Source: an uncultured Lachnospiraceae bacterium (GTDB taxonomy: Bacteria; Bacillota; Clostridia; Lachnospirales; Lachnospiraceae). From it: 64,000 nt of DNA. Shown in pieces: positions 26,192-36,194 of this stretch. The stretch covers positions 13,416-77,415 of the forward strand of contig CAJUJL010000009.1 in assembly GCA_910586725.1 (NCBI GenBank), given 5' to 3'. The notes below the pieces were generated by a model. That model was not told the DNA's origin. It saw only the letters and a list, made by a program, of their open reading frames with translations, and made no database searches. Position 1 is the first letter of the stretch, and each line of letters begins with the position of its first letter. The position numbers were made by a program, and so were the translations under genes.

Positions 26192-28708
26192 ATGAAATTA
26201 ACACAGTTAAAAGAAAAATTCAAAAACAGATATGTGATTCGTATTGTGGCGGGCATTTTAACGGTTGCCGTTATAGGCAGCGGCACAACGGCCTACAATG
26301 TGTACGCCTCCAAAGCGCAGCAGCCTCTAAAAACCGATCAGGAGCAAAAATTTGTTCCTGCGGAGAGCCTGTTGGAAAACAATACGAAGGAATCGGATCA
26401 AACGGCGGAAAAAGAAGAAACGGTTTATATTATCGCAGACAGTGCCGGAAAGGCCGAGACGACCATTGTCAGTGAATGGCTTAAAAATCCAGGAGGTGAA
26501 GAGACGATACAGGACATGTCAGATCTTTCGGATATTGAAAATGTCAAGGGAGATGAACAATTTAAAAAGGACGGAAACAAATTAAGCTGGGATGCAGACG
26601 GCAAAGACATCTATTATCAGGGAACTACGAAAAAAGAAGCGCCGGTAACGACAAAGCTTACCTACTATCTGGACGGCAAAGAAATAGAGCCTGAAAAGCT
26701 TGCGGGGAAAAGCGGAAAAGTGAAAATCCGGTTTGGCTACACAAACAACGAGAAGAGAGGAGACGTATATGTGCCGTTTGCCGCGGTATCCGGCATGGTA
26801 TTAAACGATAGCTTTACCAATGTGGAGGTGGAAAACGGCAAGGTGATTTCAAACGGAGACGCCAATATTGCAGTCGGCGTTGCGCTGCCGGGATTAAAAG
26901 AAAGCCTGAAAATAGAAGAAAGTGATTTTTCGGAAGACATTTCCATACCGGATTATGTGGAAGTGACGGCAGACGTAAAGAATTTCTCATTGGATATGAC
27001 GATGACGGTCATTGTCAGTGCGTCAAAGCTTTCGGAGTTCGGGGACTTCGATTGGTCAAATTTAGATGAAAAAATAGAGGATCTGGCCGATGCAACCGAT
27101 CAGTTAAAGGACGGTTCGAAAGAGCTGTATCGTGGACTGGATACATTAAATCAGAAAATGGGTGAGTTTTCCGGCGGCGTGGATACGCTGCAAAGCGGCA
27201 TAACAGCCTATACGGACGGGGCCGGAAAACTGGCGGAAGGAATCGAAACGTTAAGGGGTCAGACAGGCGTGTTAATAAACGGAGTTTCGGATTTGACGGC
27301 AAGCGTGGGCACATTAAACGCCGGGATGAAAATGCTGGATCAGACCTTGAATAATGAAATGGATGAAAAAGCAAAAGCAACGGCGCGGGCAAGTGCGGCG
27401 GCACAGGCAGAGAGCGCAGTAGAAGCGCAGTTTGCAGACGATTCCAATGCGTTAGGCTACAATCAGATTAAATCCCAGGCGTCGCAGAAATTCTATGAAC
27501 TGGCAGCCTCTGATACGGCAAAGCAGACGGCTGCGGAATTGGCAAAACAGGCAGCTACAGCAGGAATACAGTCGCAGAAAGCGCAGATTTCCGCCACGGC
27601 CAGAGCACAGGCAGAGGCAGGAATACAGTCGCAGAAAGCGCAGATTGCGGCATCGGCAAAAGAACAGGCGCTGGGAAGCATCCGGGGGCAGTTGGATCAG
27701 ATCGCGGCATCGGCGAGAGAACAGGCGGAAAGCGCGGCGTCCGGCGCAGTGAGCGATGATATGAAACAACAGTTGCGGTCGGCGTTTATGGCGGCGGGAT
27801 ATGCCCAGGCTGCGGCTGCGCAAAATATTACAGTAGAAGAGGCTATGTCAAATTCCGGTATCCAGGCGCAGGTGGCCCAGGCTGCGGAAGCGCAGCTGCA
27901 AACCGTTTTGGGGACGATAAAAACGGCGGCGGGCAGCGTGGCCGACCAGACAGCCAGGAGCGTAGCGGAACAGGTTACAGGCGGCGCAGCGGAGCAGACA
28001 GCGGGAGCTGTTGCGGAACAGGTAGCGGGCAGCGTGGCAGAGCAGACAGCCGGCAGCGTTGCGGAACAGGTAGCGGGCAGCGTAGCGCAGCAGGCGGCTC
28101 CGGTAATCGTGGAAGGAATTGCGCAACAGGCAAAAGAGGCGGTTGGAACCACCGTGGCAGACAGCGTAAAGCAGGGAGCCAAAACCGCGGCAAGCCAGGC
28201 AGCGGGCCAGGCGGCGGTGGCCGGTGCGGAAACTGCTAAAAAGCAGATTGCGGAAAGCATTGAAAAAAAGGATGCGAAAACCGGTTACAGCCTGGTAAGC
28301 GGCATGCAGGCTCTGGATGCAGGCGTAAACGGCATGTCCGGCAAAATGCCGCAGCTGACAGCCGGAATAGAGCAGCTGTACCATGGAAGTCAGACACTGG
28401 CGTCCAAAAAATTTGAATTAAACAGCGGAACGCAGAAGCTGGCCAATGGCAAAGACCAGATGGCTGACGGCGTGAAAAAGCTGACAGGCGGTTCAAAAGA
28501 ACTGTCCGAGGGTATGAGCGAGTTTGCCAAGGAAGGCATAGAAAAACTGGTCAATAGCTATCATGGAGATGTCAGGGAGTTTACCGACCGGATCGAAGCG
28601 GTTCTGGACGCCGGCAAATCATACGAATCCTTCGGAGGCAAATCGGACGACATAACCGGAAATGTGAAATTTATCATAAAAACAGGAGAAATCATAGCAG
28701 AAAAGTAA
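26192..28708 (+). CDS. Surface protein with YhgE-like L-G repeats and Ala/Gln-rich helical repeat region
   Basis: An 838-residue protein. The start at ATG 26192 is preferred because AGGAGG lies eight bases upstream and the protein then begins with a Lys-rich signal anchor (IVAGILTVAVIGSG). Residues up to about 300 form a beta-rich domain. Then come LxxGxxxLxxG-type repeats (LKDGSKELYRGLDTL), also found in YhgE/Pip proteins. Residues about 390-700 are Ala/Gln-rich with tandem units (GIQSQKAQI twice; AEQVAGSVAEQTAGSV several times). The C-terminus returns to LxxG repeats. No second membrane helix is visible. It probably extends from the membrane beside the MMPL transporter. Confidence 0.7.
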   Translation: MKLTQLKEKFKNRYVIRIVAGILTVAVIGSGTTAYNVYASKAQQPLKTDQEQKFVPAESLLENNTKESDQTAEKEETVYIIADSAGKAETTIVSEWLKNPGGEETIQDMSDLSDIENVKGDEQFKKDGNKLSWDADGKDIYYQGTTKKEAPVTTKLTYYLDGKEIEPEKLAGKSGKVKIRFGYTNNEKRGDVYVPFAAVSGMVLNDSFTNVEVENGKVISNGDANIAVGVALPGLKESLKIEESDFSEDISIPDYVEVTADVKNFSLDMTMTVIVSASKLSEFGDFDWSNLDEKIEDLADATDQLKDGSKELYRGLDTLNQKMGEFSGGVDTLQSGITAYTDGAGKLAEGIETLRGQTGVLINGVSDLTASVGTLNAGMKMLDQTLNNEMDEKAKATARASAAAQAESAVEAQFADDSNALGYNQIKSQASQKFYELAASDTAKQTAAELAKQAATAGIQSQKAQISATARAQAEAGIQSQKAQIAASAKEQALGSIRGQLDQIAASAREQAESAASGAVSDDMKQQLRSAFMAAGYAQAAAAQNITVEEAMSNSGIQAQVAQAAEAQLQTVLGTIKTAAGSVADQTARSVAEQVTGGAAEQTAGAVAEQVAGSVAEQTAGSVAEQVAGSVAQQAAPVIVEGIAQQAKEAVGTTVADSVKQGAKTAASQAAGQAAVAGAETAKKQIAESIEKKDAKTGYSLVSGMQALDAGVNGMSGKMPQLTAGIEQLYHGSQTLASKKFELNSGTQKLANGKDQMADGVKKLTGGSKELSEGMSEFAKEGIEKLVNSYHGDVREFTDRIEAVLDAGKSYESFGGKSDDITGNVKFIIKTGEIIAEK

Positions 28709-28719
28709 GAAAGACAACC

Positions 28720-28760
28720 GGGACTGCGCGGCATATTCCATACGGATGCCGCGCAGCCGG
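28720..28760. terminator. GC-rich hairpin between convergent genes
   Basis: CTGCGCGGCAT (28724-28734) pairs perfectly with ATGCCGCGCAG (28746-28756). It lacks a T-run on the plus strand, but it lies between convergent stops and probably serves both sides. Confidence 0.6.
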
Positions 28761-28770
28761 AAAGTAATGT

Positions 28771-30306
28771 TTATTTGGTATATTCCGCGATCAATTGTAA
28801 GAGTTGACCGTGGTTTTCTTTTATCCAGGAATCATAGACGGTATGTGCACGGCTTATGGTTTGTCCCAGTTCTATTAAAAAGAGAGGAATCTTATCTTCG
28901 GCCATAATGCCGGCGTCTGCGCCGAAATTTTCTTTTCCCAGAGCAGAGCATCCTCCCTCAAATATGGCATAAGCCGGTTTTGGTCCCTCGGGCGACTGCT
29001 TTACGGCGCCGCGGAAGCCCAGAGAGGCAGACTGGTGCGCGCTGCAGGAAGAGGGACAGCCGGAAATGTGGATTTTGGGTAAAACGCCGTCGGCAAATTC
29101 ATAAGGACGCACGGCGTCGACGCAGGCCTTGAGCAGAGACTGGGAATCCCTTAGACCAAGCTGGCAGATATGATTGCCGATGCATGCCACGGAAGTCTCA
29201 AATAAAGTATTTGCGCCGTCGTCTGTCAGGGCGAGCAGGGTTTGGGCTTCTTCTGCCGTGCAGTTGATAAAATACATGCCCTCATCCGGGGCAAGGCGTA
29301 TTTCGACGTCTTCCATAGGCGCAATCGTATCATACAGGGTACGGAACAGAGAGGGACTCGGATTGCCCCCGATGGGATGATACGAAACGGCATAGAGCCC
29401 CGGCTGCTTTTGTTCTGTTACCCGCGGATGCGTCAGGGTAGAAGAACCCTTTTTTGAAACGGAAAGGGGAGAAGGATGAATTTTTAAATCCTCCTGCGCC
29501 ATTGCGCATTCTAACTTCTCCTGAAACGCCCTGCGCAGTCCTTCGGCGCCAAGCGTATCCTGCATATAGCGAGTTCTTGCCCTGGCGCGGCTTTCATAAT
29601 TTCCATAAGAAGTGAAGGTATCGACCATAGCCTTGATATAATAAAGGATCATTTCAGGAGCCGCGTCTTCGGCTGCGAGAATGCCCATTTTGGGTTGGAT
29701 TCCCAGGCCGCCCGCGCAATAGACGTCAAAAGTCTGGTTCTTCTTTGCGACAAATCCAAGATCCCGGAAAGTAGCGTGCGGAAAATTTTCAGAGCTTCCC
29801 GAAAAGGCGACTTTTAACTTCCTTGGAAGCTTAACGGTTTTGATAAATCCGAGCAGGTATTCAGACGCGGCGCTGACGTATCCCGTCAGATCAAACGGTT
29901 CTCTTTTATCCACGCCGCTTAAAGGAGACATCATAACATTTCGCGGATAATCTCCCCCGCCTCCCCTTGTGATAATTCCATGCGCCCACGCTTCTTCTGC
30001 CAGAGAGCAGATGGCGTCCGGTTTTAGGTTGTGAAGCTGCACGGTCTGGCAGGTTGTCAGATGCAGACGGTCGATGTGGTATTTTTCAATGCTGTCGGCG
30101 ATAAAGCGTAGCGAGTCTTTTGAAATTCTTCCGCCGGGAAGCCGGAGACGGAGCATGCCGAGACTGCCGCCTCTTTGGGCATAGCTTCCAAAGCCTCCCG
30201 AAAAACTCTTGTATTCGGCTACGGAAACTTTCCCATTGTAAAAATCGTTTGTAATTTTTTTGAATTCTACCAGATCTTCCCGAAACTCTTTTGCATAATC
30301 TTTCAT
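28771..30306 (-). CDS. Sirohaem/4Fe-4S nitrite or sulfite reductase
   Basis: A 511-residue protein with the duplicated NirA/CysI fold. The cluster/sirohaem cysteines are Cys375 and Cys381 (CIGNHIC) and Cys417 and Cys421 (CPSSC), in the C-X5-C and C-X3-C spacing of the family. The N-terminal half has the LTTCQTVQLHN and GDYPRNVMMSPL segments. It performs six-electron reduction of sulfite or nitrite; the sequence alone does not decide the substrate. No cys or nas gene is adjacent. A GAAAGGAAT ribosome site is present. Confidence 0.85.
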   Translation of the reverse strand: MKDYAKEFREDLVEFKKITNDFYNGKVSVAEYKSFSGGFGSYAQRGGSLGMLRLRLPGGRISKDSLRFIADSIEKYHIDRLHLTTCQTVQLHNLKPDAICSLAEEAWAHGIITRGGGGDYPRNVMMSPLSGVDKREPFDLTGYVSAASEYLLGFIKTVKLPRKLKVAFSGSSENFPHATFRDLGFVAKKNQTFDVYCAGGLGIQPKMGILAAEDAAPEMILYYIKAMVDTFTSYGNYESRARARTRYMQDTLGAEGLRRAFQEKLECAMAQEDLKIHPSPLSVSKKGSSTLTHPRVTEQKQPGLYAVSYHPIGGNPSPSLFRTLYDTIAPMEDVEIRLAPDEGMYFINCTAEEAQTLLALTDDGANTLFETSVACIGNHICQLGLRDSQSLLKACVDAVRPYEFADGVLPKIHISGCPSSCSAHQSASLGFRGAVKQSPEGPKPAYAIFEGGCSALGKENFGADAGIMAEDKIPLFLIELGQTISRAHTVYDSWIKENHGQLLQLIAEYTK

Positions 30307-30335
30307 AAAACGTATTCCTTTCTGATCAAAATGAT

Positions 30336-30373
30336 AAAATAAAAAACTGCCTCATAATAGTATGAGACAGTTT
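30336..30373 (-). terminator. Terminator of the LTA-synthase-like gene
   Basis: Read on the minus strand, AAACTGTCTCAT pairs with ATGAGGCAGTTT (one mismatch) and is followed by a T-rich tail. It separates the sulfatase gene from the sirohaem reductase gene downstream. Confidence 0.8.
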
Positions 30374-30392
30374 CTGGAAATTATCAATCTTT

Positions 30393-32468
30393 TTATTCGG
30401 AAAGTTCCATTTCGGTACTGTCCGCATATGGATCGTCATAGATATATTCGGGCGAGCTTCGGAAAATAGTGTCACTGGAACCAAGCTGGCTGACCACAAC
30501 CGAATCGCCGTCGCTAATATCTTCCGCATACAGGCGCAGACGCGAGCCATTGATGTAAATCGTAGGAACTTTTTCACCGTTTACATATACTCTGCTCCAG
30601 CGGGTAAAATTCTTGCCGATGACAGTGACGTAAGCGCCGTCGCCGGATGGGATGACATGCTTGATGTCCGTATCTTCCACGCCCATTACAAGTTCTGATG
30701 CCGGGTATAAATCTTCGCCGTTGTATGCATATCGTTCGCCGTAAAGCAGATCGTATTGCAGATGATTCAAACCATTTAAGTAGCTTTCGCTGTCATTGGT
30801 TTTCTGATCCAATGCGTTCTGTTCGTAAGTAAAAATAGTTCCTTCATGAATGCCAAGTGCGTTTGTTGTATTTGCCAGCAATTCATAGGCGGCAAGGTCG
30901 GCGTCTTCCTTTGCAAGTCCAAAGTTGTTCCAGGTTGCGTATTTGGTCTGAAAAATGCTTCCGGTCGCCATATCGGCTTCGGAAAGGCCCAGACTGGGAA
31001 GATGGTCGCCAAAAAATACAACAATCGTATCTTCGCCTCTCCGCTCAAGAGCGGTAGTCAGATCTTTGATAAACTGGTCTACTTCGTGAATCATGTTCAC
31101 GTAATATTCCCATTGATTATTTGCGGCTTCATCTTCTGCTCCGCTTACTAAAATTTCAGGGTTGGAAAGAATTTTGTCCTTCGGATAATCTCCGTGCCCC
31201 TGTACGGTAATGGTATAGACAAAGTCCGGCTGGTCTTTTGTGGAATCCAGCGCTTTTATTGTTTCATCAATCAGAATATCATCCGTAGGCCAGGAGCCAA
31301 GCGGCGTGTATTCCCGGATATTCATCAGTTCCTTGCTGGTAAAGGTGTCAAAGCCCATCATAGAAAACGCATTTGCGCGGCTGTAGAAATTGCCGCCGTT
31401 ATTATGTACTACATGCGTGCCGTACCCGATTTTGGACAGGTCGGAAGCAATGCTTTCGCAATCGGTCTGTTTTAAAATCGTTTTATAAGGATATTCGCCC
31501 GTTCCGAAGTACTGCATGCTCATTCCGGTTAAAATCTCAAATTCGGTATTGGCGGTTCCGGCTCCTACAACGGGAACCTTCAGGTAACCAGAGGTGTAAT
31601 TTTGGGTCAGCTCTCTGAAGTTTGGGATCGGATCCTGGGAGAAGTTCAGGTAATTTACTTCTGTCGGATCAATAAAAGATTCCAAAAGCACGGTAATAAT
31701 ATTCGGTTTGTTTTGGCTTTTGGACGCTTTGCTTTTGGAAGCGCTTTTGGCGGCGTCCACCGATTCTTTGGAATAATTTTTGGGCTTGCTCATGCCTCTG
31801 TCAACCACACTGGTGGAAAATCCGTAAACAAAACCGTAGTTTTCATAGCCCTGAGCGATATTTGCAAAATACGAAGCCAGTATATTGGAATTTTGAGCGG
31901 CATGTGTTGTAACGGGAACCATCAGCATACAAACAGCCACCATACAGGGCGTTAAGATGTTTCTTCTTTGGCCCTGGAATTTCGGTCCTTTAAAAAAGAG
32001 ATAGATGCAAAAAGCTGTAAATAATCCTACGACGCAGATAACCAGAGCGGCTTCTTTGGCTGTGAAATAATTTGTATTCTGCATGGATAAAAGGTCTGAA
32101 ATGCATTTTAAATCCGTATAACCGAAAGGCGTTACGCGGTTGGACAAAATACATCCGTTTACCGTTCCCAGGAATAACCAAAATCCACTGATTAATATGC
32201 GGCATAGCATTCTTCTGCGAATCAGATATACAAGGGAGAGAGAGGCGAATATAATAAAGGAATTGTAGATAAAAGCCCAGGTATGCAGGGCTAAAAATCC
32301 AAAAGCCTTTCCCATGGAATGTCTGGAAATCACTTCAATTGCAAAACAAAGAGCCATAGAAAGAATGGCATGGAACAAAATAGAGTATCGGTTGAATAAA
32401 TAAATCATACGTGTCTTTTTTTCCGGGGTTATATGTAGTCCAGGAATACGCTTCAAAAAGTTCTTCAT
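30393..32468 (-). CDS. LTA-synthase-family membrane sulfatase
   Basis: A 691-residue protein with about five N-terminal helices (residues 20-190), then an extracellular sulfatase domain. Family residues are visible: Glu263 (VLLES), the nucleophile-type Thr305 in GAGTANTE, and FFGDHLPS near residue 500. A C-terminal beta domain of about 120 residues (VTVIGKNFTRWSRVYVNG) extends beyond classical LtaS. It likely polymerises or decorates glycerol-phosphate on the cell surface. A CAGGAGGT ribosome site lies upstream. Confidence 0.85.
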   Translation of the reverse strand: MKNFLKRIPGLHITPEKKTRMIYLFNRYSILFHAILSMALCFAIEVISRHSMGKAFGFLALHTWAFIYNSFIIFASLSLVYLIRRRMLCRILISGFWLFLGTVNGCILSNRVTPFGYTDLKCISDLLSMQNTNYFTAKEAALVICVVGLFTAFCIYLFFKGPKFQGQRRNILTPCMVAVCMLMVPVTTHAAQNSNILASYFANIAQGYENYGFVYGFSTSVVDRGMSKPKNYSKESVDAAKSASKSKASKSQNKPNIITVLLESFIDPTEVNYLNFSQDPIPNFRELTQNYTSGYLKVPVVGAGTANTEFEILTGMSMQYFGTGEYPYKTILKQTDCESIASDLSKIGYGTHVVHNNGGNFYSRANAFSMMGFDTFTSKELMNIREYTPLGSWPTDDILIDETIKALDSTKDQPDFVYTITVQGHGDYPKDKILSNPEILVSGAEDEAANNQWEYYVNMIHEVDQFIKDLTTALERRGEDTIVVFFGDHLPSLGLSEADMATGSIFQTKYATWNNFGLAKEDADLAAYELLANTTNALGIHEGTIFTYEQNALDQKTNDSESYLNGLNHLQYDLLYGERYAYNGEDLYPASELVMGVEDTDIKHVIPSGDGAYVTVIGKNFTRWSRVYVNGEKVPTIYINGSRLRLYAEDISDGDSVVVSQLGSSDTIFRSSPEYIYDDPYADSTEMELSE

Positions 32469-32952
32469 GGTAGTACCTCCTGTATTTTTACGTCTTTATC
32501 GTTTTATAAAAAGTTCTTTTGCTGCCGCGTATTCAAGAATATATCTTAATTAGTTAAAAATCAATGGAAAACTTTTATAAAAATTTCTTAAGAATTCAAA
32601 AGAAAACGCTCAATATAAATAAAATGTGTTGAAAAGGTGAAATCGGTCATGCAAAAAATCAAAAAAAACTGGAAATAAAGGAAACTTTAATGAAAACAGC
32701 TTATGAAAAAATTTGAGGTATTAAAAAACTGGCGGCAGCCTTACAGATTACATCATATTATATTGTGAAAAACCTGCAATTAGAATAAGGAAGGCGGGCA
32801 GAGGAATAAAATTTGCTATTGCAATTTAAATAAAATATTATTAGTATAGAGATAAGAATAAAAGGTATCGAAAGATGCCTTTTTTTAAAAGATGGAACAA
32901 CTGGATTAAAATCGCATATAGTATTAGTGATATTTCATATGGAGCCATTGAA
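32469..32952. other. AT-rich divergent intergenic region
   Basis: Holds the ribosome site of the minus-strand sulfatase and the leader of the next plus-strand gene. No clear promoter pair or gene is seen. An in-frame ATG at 32875 could extend the next gene by 26 residues. Confidence 0.45.
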
Positions 32953-33369
32953 ATGAATCGATTTACAGAGCCTTATATACGGATGCCCGAAGAGTATAAG
33001 CAAAAGATGCCTTTTTATCTGACATATCCGATGACGAATGTATATCAGACAGAAAAAGAGTATGAGAGGGATATGGAACGAATGAAAGAGCTGTATCCGA
33101 AGCGTATGAAAAAGCTGCTTGCATATGTAGAAGAAGAATGTGATAAAATGGAATACGAAGGAAGCATGATGTATGACGAATATCCGGATAAAGTTCTATT
33201 ATACAAAACAGCGGCCGACGTATACGACAGAGCGGTTCCGGTACAGGAAACGGAACATGGGGGCAGGAGGAGAGACAGGGATCTGCTGGATGTGATACAA
33301 GTGCTGTTATATGACGAGATGTACCGCCGAAGGGGCAGACGCAGACGCTGCTGCAGAAAATGGTGGTAG
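32953..33369 (+). CDS. Uncharacterised 138-residue charged protein
   Basis: No family recognised. Starting at ATG 32953 (GGAG nine bases upstream) the protein has a Met/Tyr/Glu/Lys-rich body with YPMTNVYQTEKEYERDMERM, a helical acidic middle and an Arg/Cys-rich tail ending RRRGRRRRCCRKWW. An alternative start at 32875 would add 26 residues. It has no signal peptide. It is followed by a perfect hairpin and the 845-residue gene. Its body resembles small spore-associated proteins of Clostridia only in composition; I make no claim of function. Confidence 0.6.
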   Translation: MNRFTEPYIRMPEEYKQKMPFYLTYPMTNVYQTEKEYERDMERMKELYPKRMKKLLAYVEEECDKMEYEGSMMYDEYPDKVLLYKTAADVYDRAVPVQETEHGGRRRDRDLLDVIQVLLYDEMYRRRGRRRRCCRKWW

Positions 33370-33385
33370 GATTATTTACAGATTA

Positions 33386-33416
33386 GCCATGGTTTTAGCG
33401 AAGCTAAAACCATGGC
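33386..33416 (+). promoter_or_regulatory. Perfect 14-bp hairpin just ahead of a ribosome site
   Basis: GCCATGGTTTTAGC (33386-33399) pairs perfectly with its complement at 33403-33416 around a GAA loop. There is no T-run. The AAGGTGG ribosome site begins five bases after it. Confidence 0.6.
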
Positions 33417-33437
33417 ATGAAAGGTGGAAAGAATACC

Positions 33438-35975
33438 ATGAAAAAAGGCATCATCAAAGTGTTTGTGCTGCTTTTCGTGTTTTGCGGCGGAATTGTGGGA
33501 TTTGGTCAGATTACGAACCATTCCAATCAGGATTTGACGACGGAAATGGCAGATGCAACACTTCCTTTGATTTCTTTGTTTGTACAAAATGCGGATGAAT
33601 GGACGGCCGTCAATGAGCTGCACGGATATACGTCTCCGATGAATGCCGTATATATGCGGGATACGATTACCCCTGTTAATGAGGAAAGGATTCTTCCGGT
33701 AGAGATCCGGATGTATGATCGCAAGGTGGACGGGCTTTCCTATGAAATCCGCAGTCTGGATACGGACAGGCTGATTGCGGATACCGTGGTGGAAGATTAC
33801 GAGGAAGCACAGGAAAAAATAACAGCCGATATTTCAATACAGAATCTTCTCGAAAAAAATGAAGAATATCTTTTGATATTAAAGCTTTTATCCGGTAAAG
33901 ACACCATCTACTATTATACAAGAATCATGGAAGAAGAGGATTGTTATGTAGAAGACTGCGTTGCGTTTACTCTGGACTTTCATGAAAAGACTTTTAATAA
34001 GGAAGCATCCAAAACGCTGGCGACCTATCTGGAACCGAATGCGCTGGGAGATAACACCACCCTGGCTAAGACAGACATACATTCCAGCCTGAAACAGGTA
34101 GCCTGGGCGGACTTCAAAGGAGAGAGGCTTACGACGCCCATTCCTTCTATCAAGGAAATTAACAGTTCTTATACTGTTGTGCTGCTGGAATATCTGGTTG
34201 CGTCAAAAGGAATAAATGGAGAACTGGAATATTATAATGTAGAAGAGTATTATCGCGTGCGCCATACAAATGAAAGAATGTATCTTTTGAATTACGAAAG
34301 AAATATGGAGCAGATTTTCAGAGCTGAAAATTTAGAAGTTTACGATAATTACATTCAACTTGGCATTCGCAGCGAAGAAATAGAGTTTGCTTATAATGAA
34401 AAAGGCAGCATTGTCAGTTTTGTACAGGGAGGAGAGCTTTGGTGTTACAACGAAGCGAACAGTCAGCTGTCGCAGGTATTTAGCTTTATCGGCAATGAGG
34501 GCGTGGACGGCAGGGAGAATTACAGAGAACACGACATAAAGATTATCAATGTGGACGAAACAGGGAGCGTAAATTTTGTCGTGTATGGCTACATGAACTG
34601 CGGAATACATGAAGGACGGGCAGGAATTTGCGTATATAATTATGACAGCGTTGCAAATACCGTGGAAGAAGAATTGTTTATACCTTCCGATGAATCTTAT
34701 CAGGTTATGAAAGCCGATTTGGGACAACTTATGCATGAAAACGGCCAGGGCGTATTTTTTATTATGCTCGACGGGATCGTTTATCGGATTGATCTGATGA
34801 CAATGCAGGTCAAAGAGTACATTACGGGGTTAAAAGAAGGAGATTATGCAATTTCAGAATCTCACAGGTATTTTGCCTGGGTTGAAAGCGAGAGCGAAAA
34901 TGCCGCGGATACCATTCACTTTCTGAATCTGGATACGGAAGAGCGCAGAGACATTTCGGCAGGAGACAAAGAGCTGTTAAAACCGCTTGGATTTATGGAT
35001 GACGATTTTATCTACGGAACGGCAAAGCGCAAAGACATCTTTACGGACCTTGCCGGTAATATAACATTTCCGATGTACCAGATTCGGATTTTGGAGTCAG
35101 AATCCATGGAAAGCCTTAAGTCTTATGAGAAGCCGGGATACTTTGTGGCGGATATTGAAATTGAAGATTACATTATGTATTTAAACCGAATCCAGTTTAA
35201 CGGCATGGCATATGTGGAGGCGCCGCAGGATACCATAATGAACCGGGAAGGCGACAGTACAACGATCGTAGGCGTGCATACGACCGTGACGGAAGAAAAA
35301 CAGACGCAGGTGCAGATCTTTCTGGCGGAAGAGATTGCGGACGCATCCCCGAAAATCCTGACGCCGAAAGAAGTCGTATTAGAAGAAAACAGAGAAATTA
35401 TTTTAGAAAATGAAACAGAGGACAACAGTTACTATGCTTATGCAAGAGGCGATGTGCTGCGTGTAACGGATGATTTAAAAGAAGCGATTGCTATTGCAAA
35501 TGATGAGATGGGCGTTGTAATTGGAAGAAAGCAGCAGTATATATGGAAGCGTGCCAGAAAATCCATACAGCCGGCAATTGAAGTAAAAGTGGGAGCTGAA
35601 GACGCGGGAGGCGATTCTATTGCACAGTGCGTCAGCGCCATGCTTGAGCAGGAGTCAATCAATATTGGGGTGACAGCGTTGATTCAGCAGGGCAAGACGC
35701 CAAAAGAGATCCTGGAGACAACGATGCAGAATGTGACGGCATTGGATTTAAGCGGATGCAGTCTGGAAGAGGCGCTTTACTATATTAATCTTGGAACGCC
35801 CGTATTTGCGATGAGGAGCGATACGGAAGCTACTTTGGTGACCGGTTATGATGCGCAGAATGTGTATTTATTCAATCCTTCTTCCGGTTCATCTGATAAA
35901 ATGGGACTAAACGATGCGACAAAAATGTTTGAGGATGTTGGGAATGTATTTTTTGGATATATTCTCGAACCATAA
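33438..35975 (+). CDS. Secreted protein with degenerate C39-like C-terminal domain
   Basis: 845 residues from ATG 33438, chosen because AAGGTGG is upstream and the protein then opens with a signal anchor (KVFVLLFVFCGGIVGFG). The long middle is beta-rich and propeller-like in feel (FVQGGELWCYNE, VFFIMLDGIVYRIDL, FAWVESESENAADTIHFL). The last 140 residues resemble a papain-fold C39 peptidase-like domain: SIAQCVSAMLEQ, then TLVTGYDAQNVYLFNPSSG. The expected His before VTGYD is replaced by Thr/Leu, so it is probably not catalytic. I cannot assign a function. Confidence 0.7.
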   Translation: MKKGIIKVFVLLFVFCGGIVGFGQITNHSNQDLTTEMADATLPLISLFVQNADEWTAVNELHGYTSPMNAVYMRDTITPVNEERILPVEIRMYDRKVDGLSYEIRSLDTDRLIADTVVEDYEEAQEKITADISIQNLLEKNEEYLLILKLLSGKDTIYYYTRIMEEEDCYVEDCVAFTLDFHEKTFNKEASKTLATYLEPNALGDNTTLAKTDIHSSLKQVAWADFKGERLTTPIPSIKEINSSYTVVLLEYLVASKGINGELEYYNVEEYYRVRHTNERMYLLNYERNMEQIFRAENLEVYDNYIQLGIRSEEIEFAYNEKGSIVSFVQGGELWCYNEANSQLSQVFSFIGNEGVDGRENYREHDIKIINVDETGSVNFVVYGYMNCGIHEGRAGICVYNYDSVANTVEEELFIPSDESYQVMKADLGQLMHENGQGVFFIMLDGIVYRIDLMTMQVKEYITGLKEGDYAISESHRYFAWVESESENAADTIHFLNLDTEERRDISAGDKELLKPLGFMDDDFIYGTAKRKDIFTDLAGNITFPMYQIRILESESMESLKSYEKPGYFVADIEIEDYIMYLNRIQFNGMAYVEAPQDTIMNREGDSTTIVGVHTTVTEEKQTQVQIFLAEEIADASPKILTPKEVVLEENREIILENETEDNSYYAYARGDVLRVTDDLKEAIAIANDEMGVVIGRKQQYIWKRARKSIQPAIEVKVGAEDAGGDSIAQCVSAMLEQESINIGVTALIQQGKTPKEILETTMQNVTALDLSGCSLEEALYYINLGTPVFAMRSDTEATLVTGYDAQNVYLFNPSSGSSDKMGLNDATKMFEDVGNVFFGYILEP

Positions 35976-36136
35976 TATAGGACAGGGGAGGGTGATGCGT
36001 TTTCGGCTTATATTAAGCAAAGAAGCGGTAAAAGAAGCGTGTGTGTTTAAAAGGTGTTAAGATATTGGAAAAGTGCATAATTTTTATCTGATTAATAGGT
36101 TTCTTTCGTGGAAAATAATGATTTTATAAAAAAGCA

Positions 36137-36165
36137 TTGTAAATTTGAGAATTATAGTATATATT
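36137..36165 (+). promoter_or_regulatory. Promoter ahead of the HPr-like gene
   Basis: TTGTAA and TATATT are separated by 17 bp, 30 bp before the ATG, with AGGAGG between. Confidence 0.5.
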
Positions 36166-36194
36166 AAAAAATGTACTTTAGGAGGAAATAGTAG

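Noticed and set aside
27697..28260. Ala/Cys-rich open frames on the minus strand
   Set aside because: They are the antisense of the Ala/Gln repeat region in the MMPL-linked gene; low-complexity DNA keeps several frames open.
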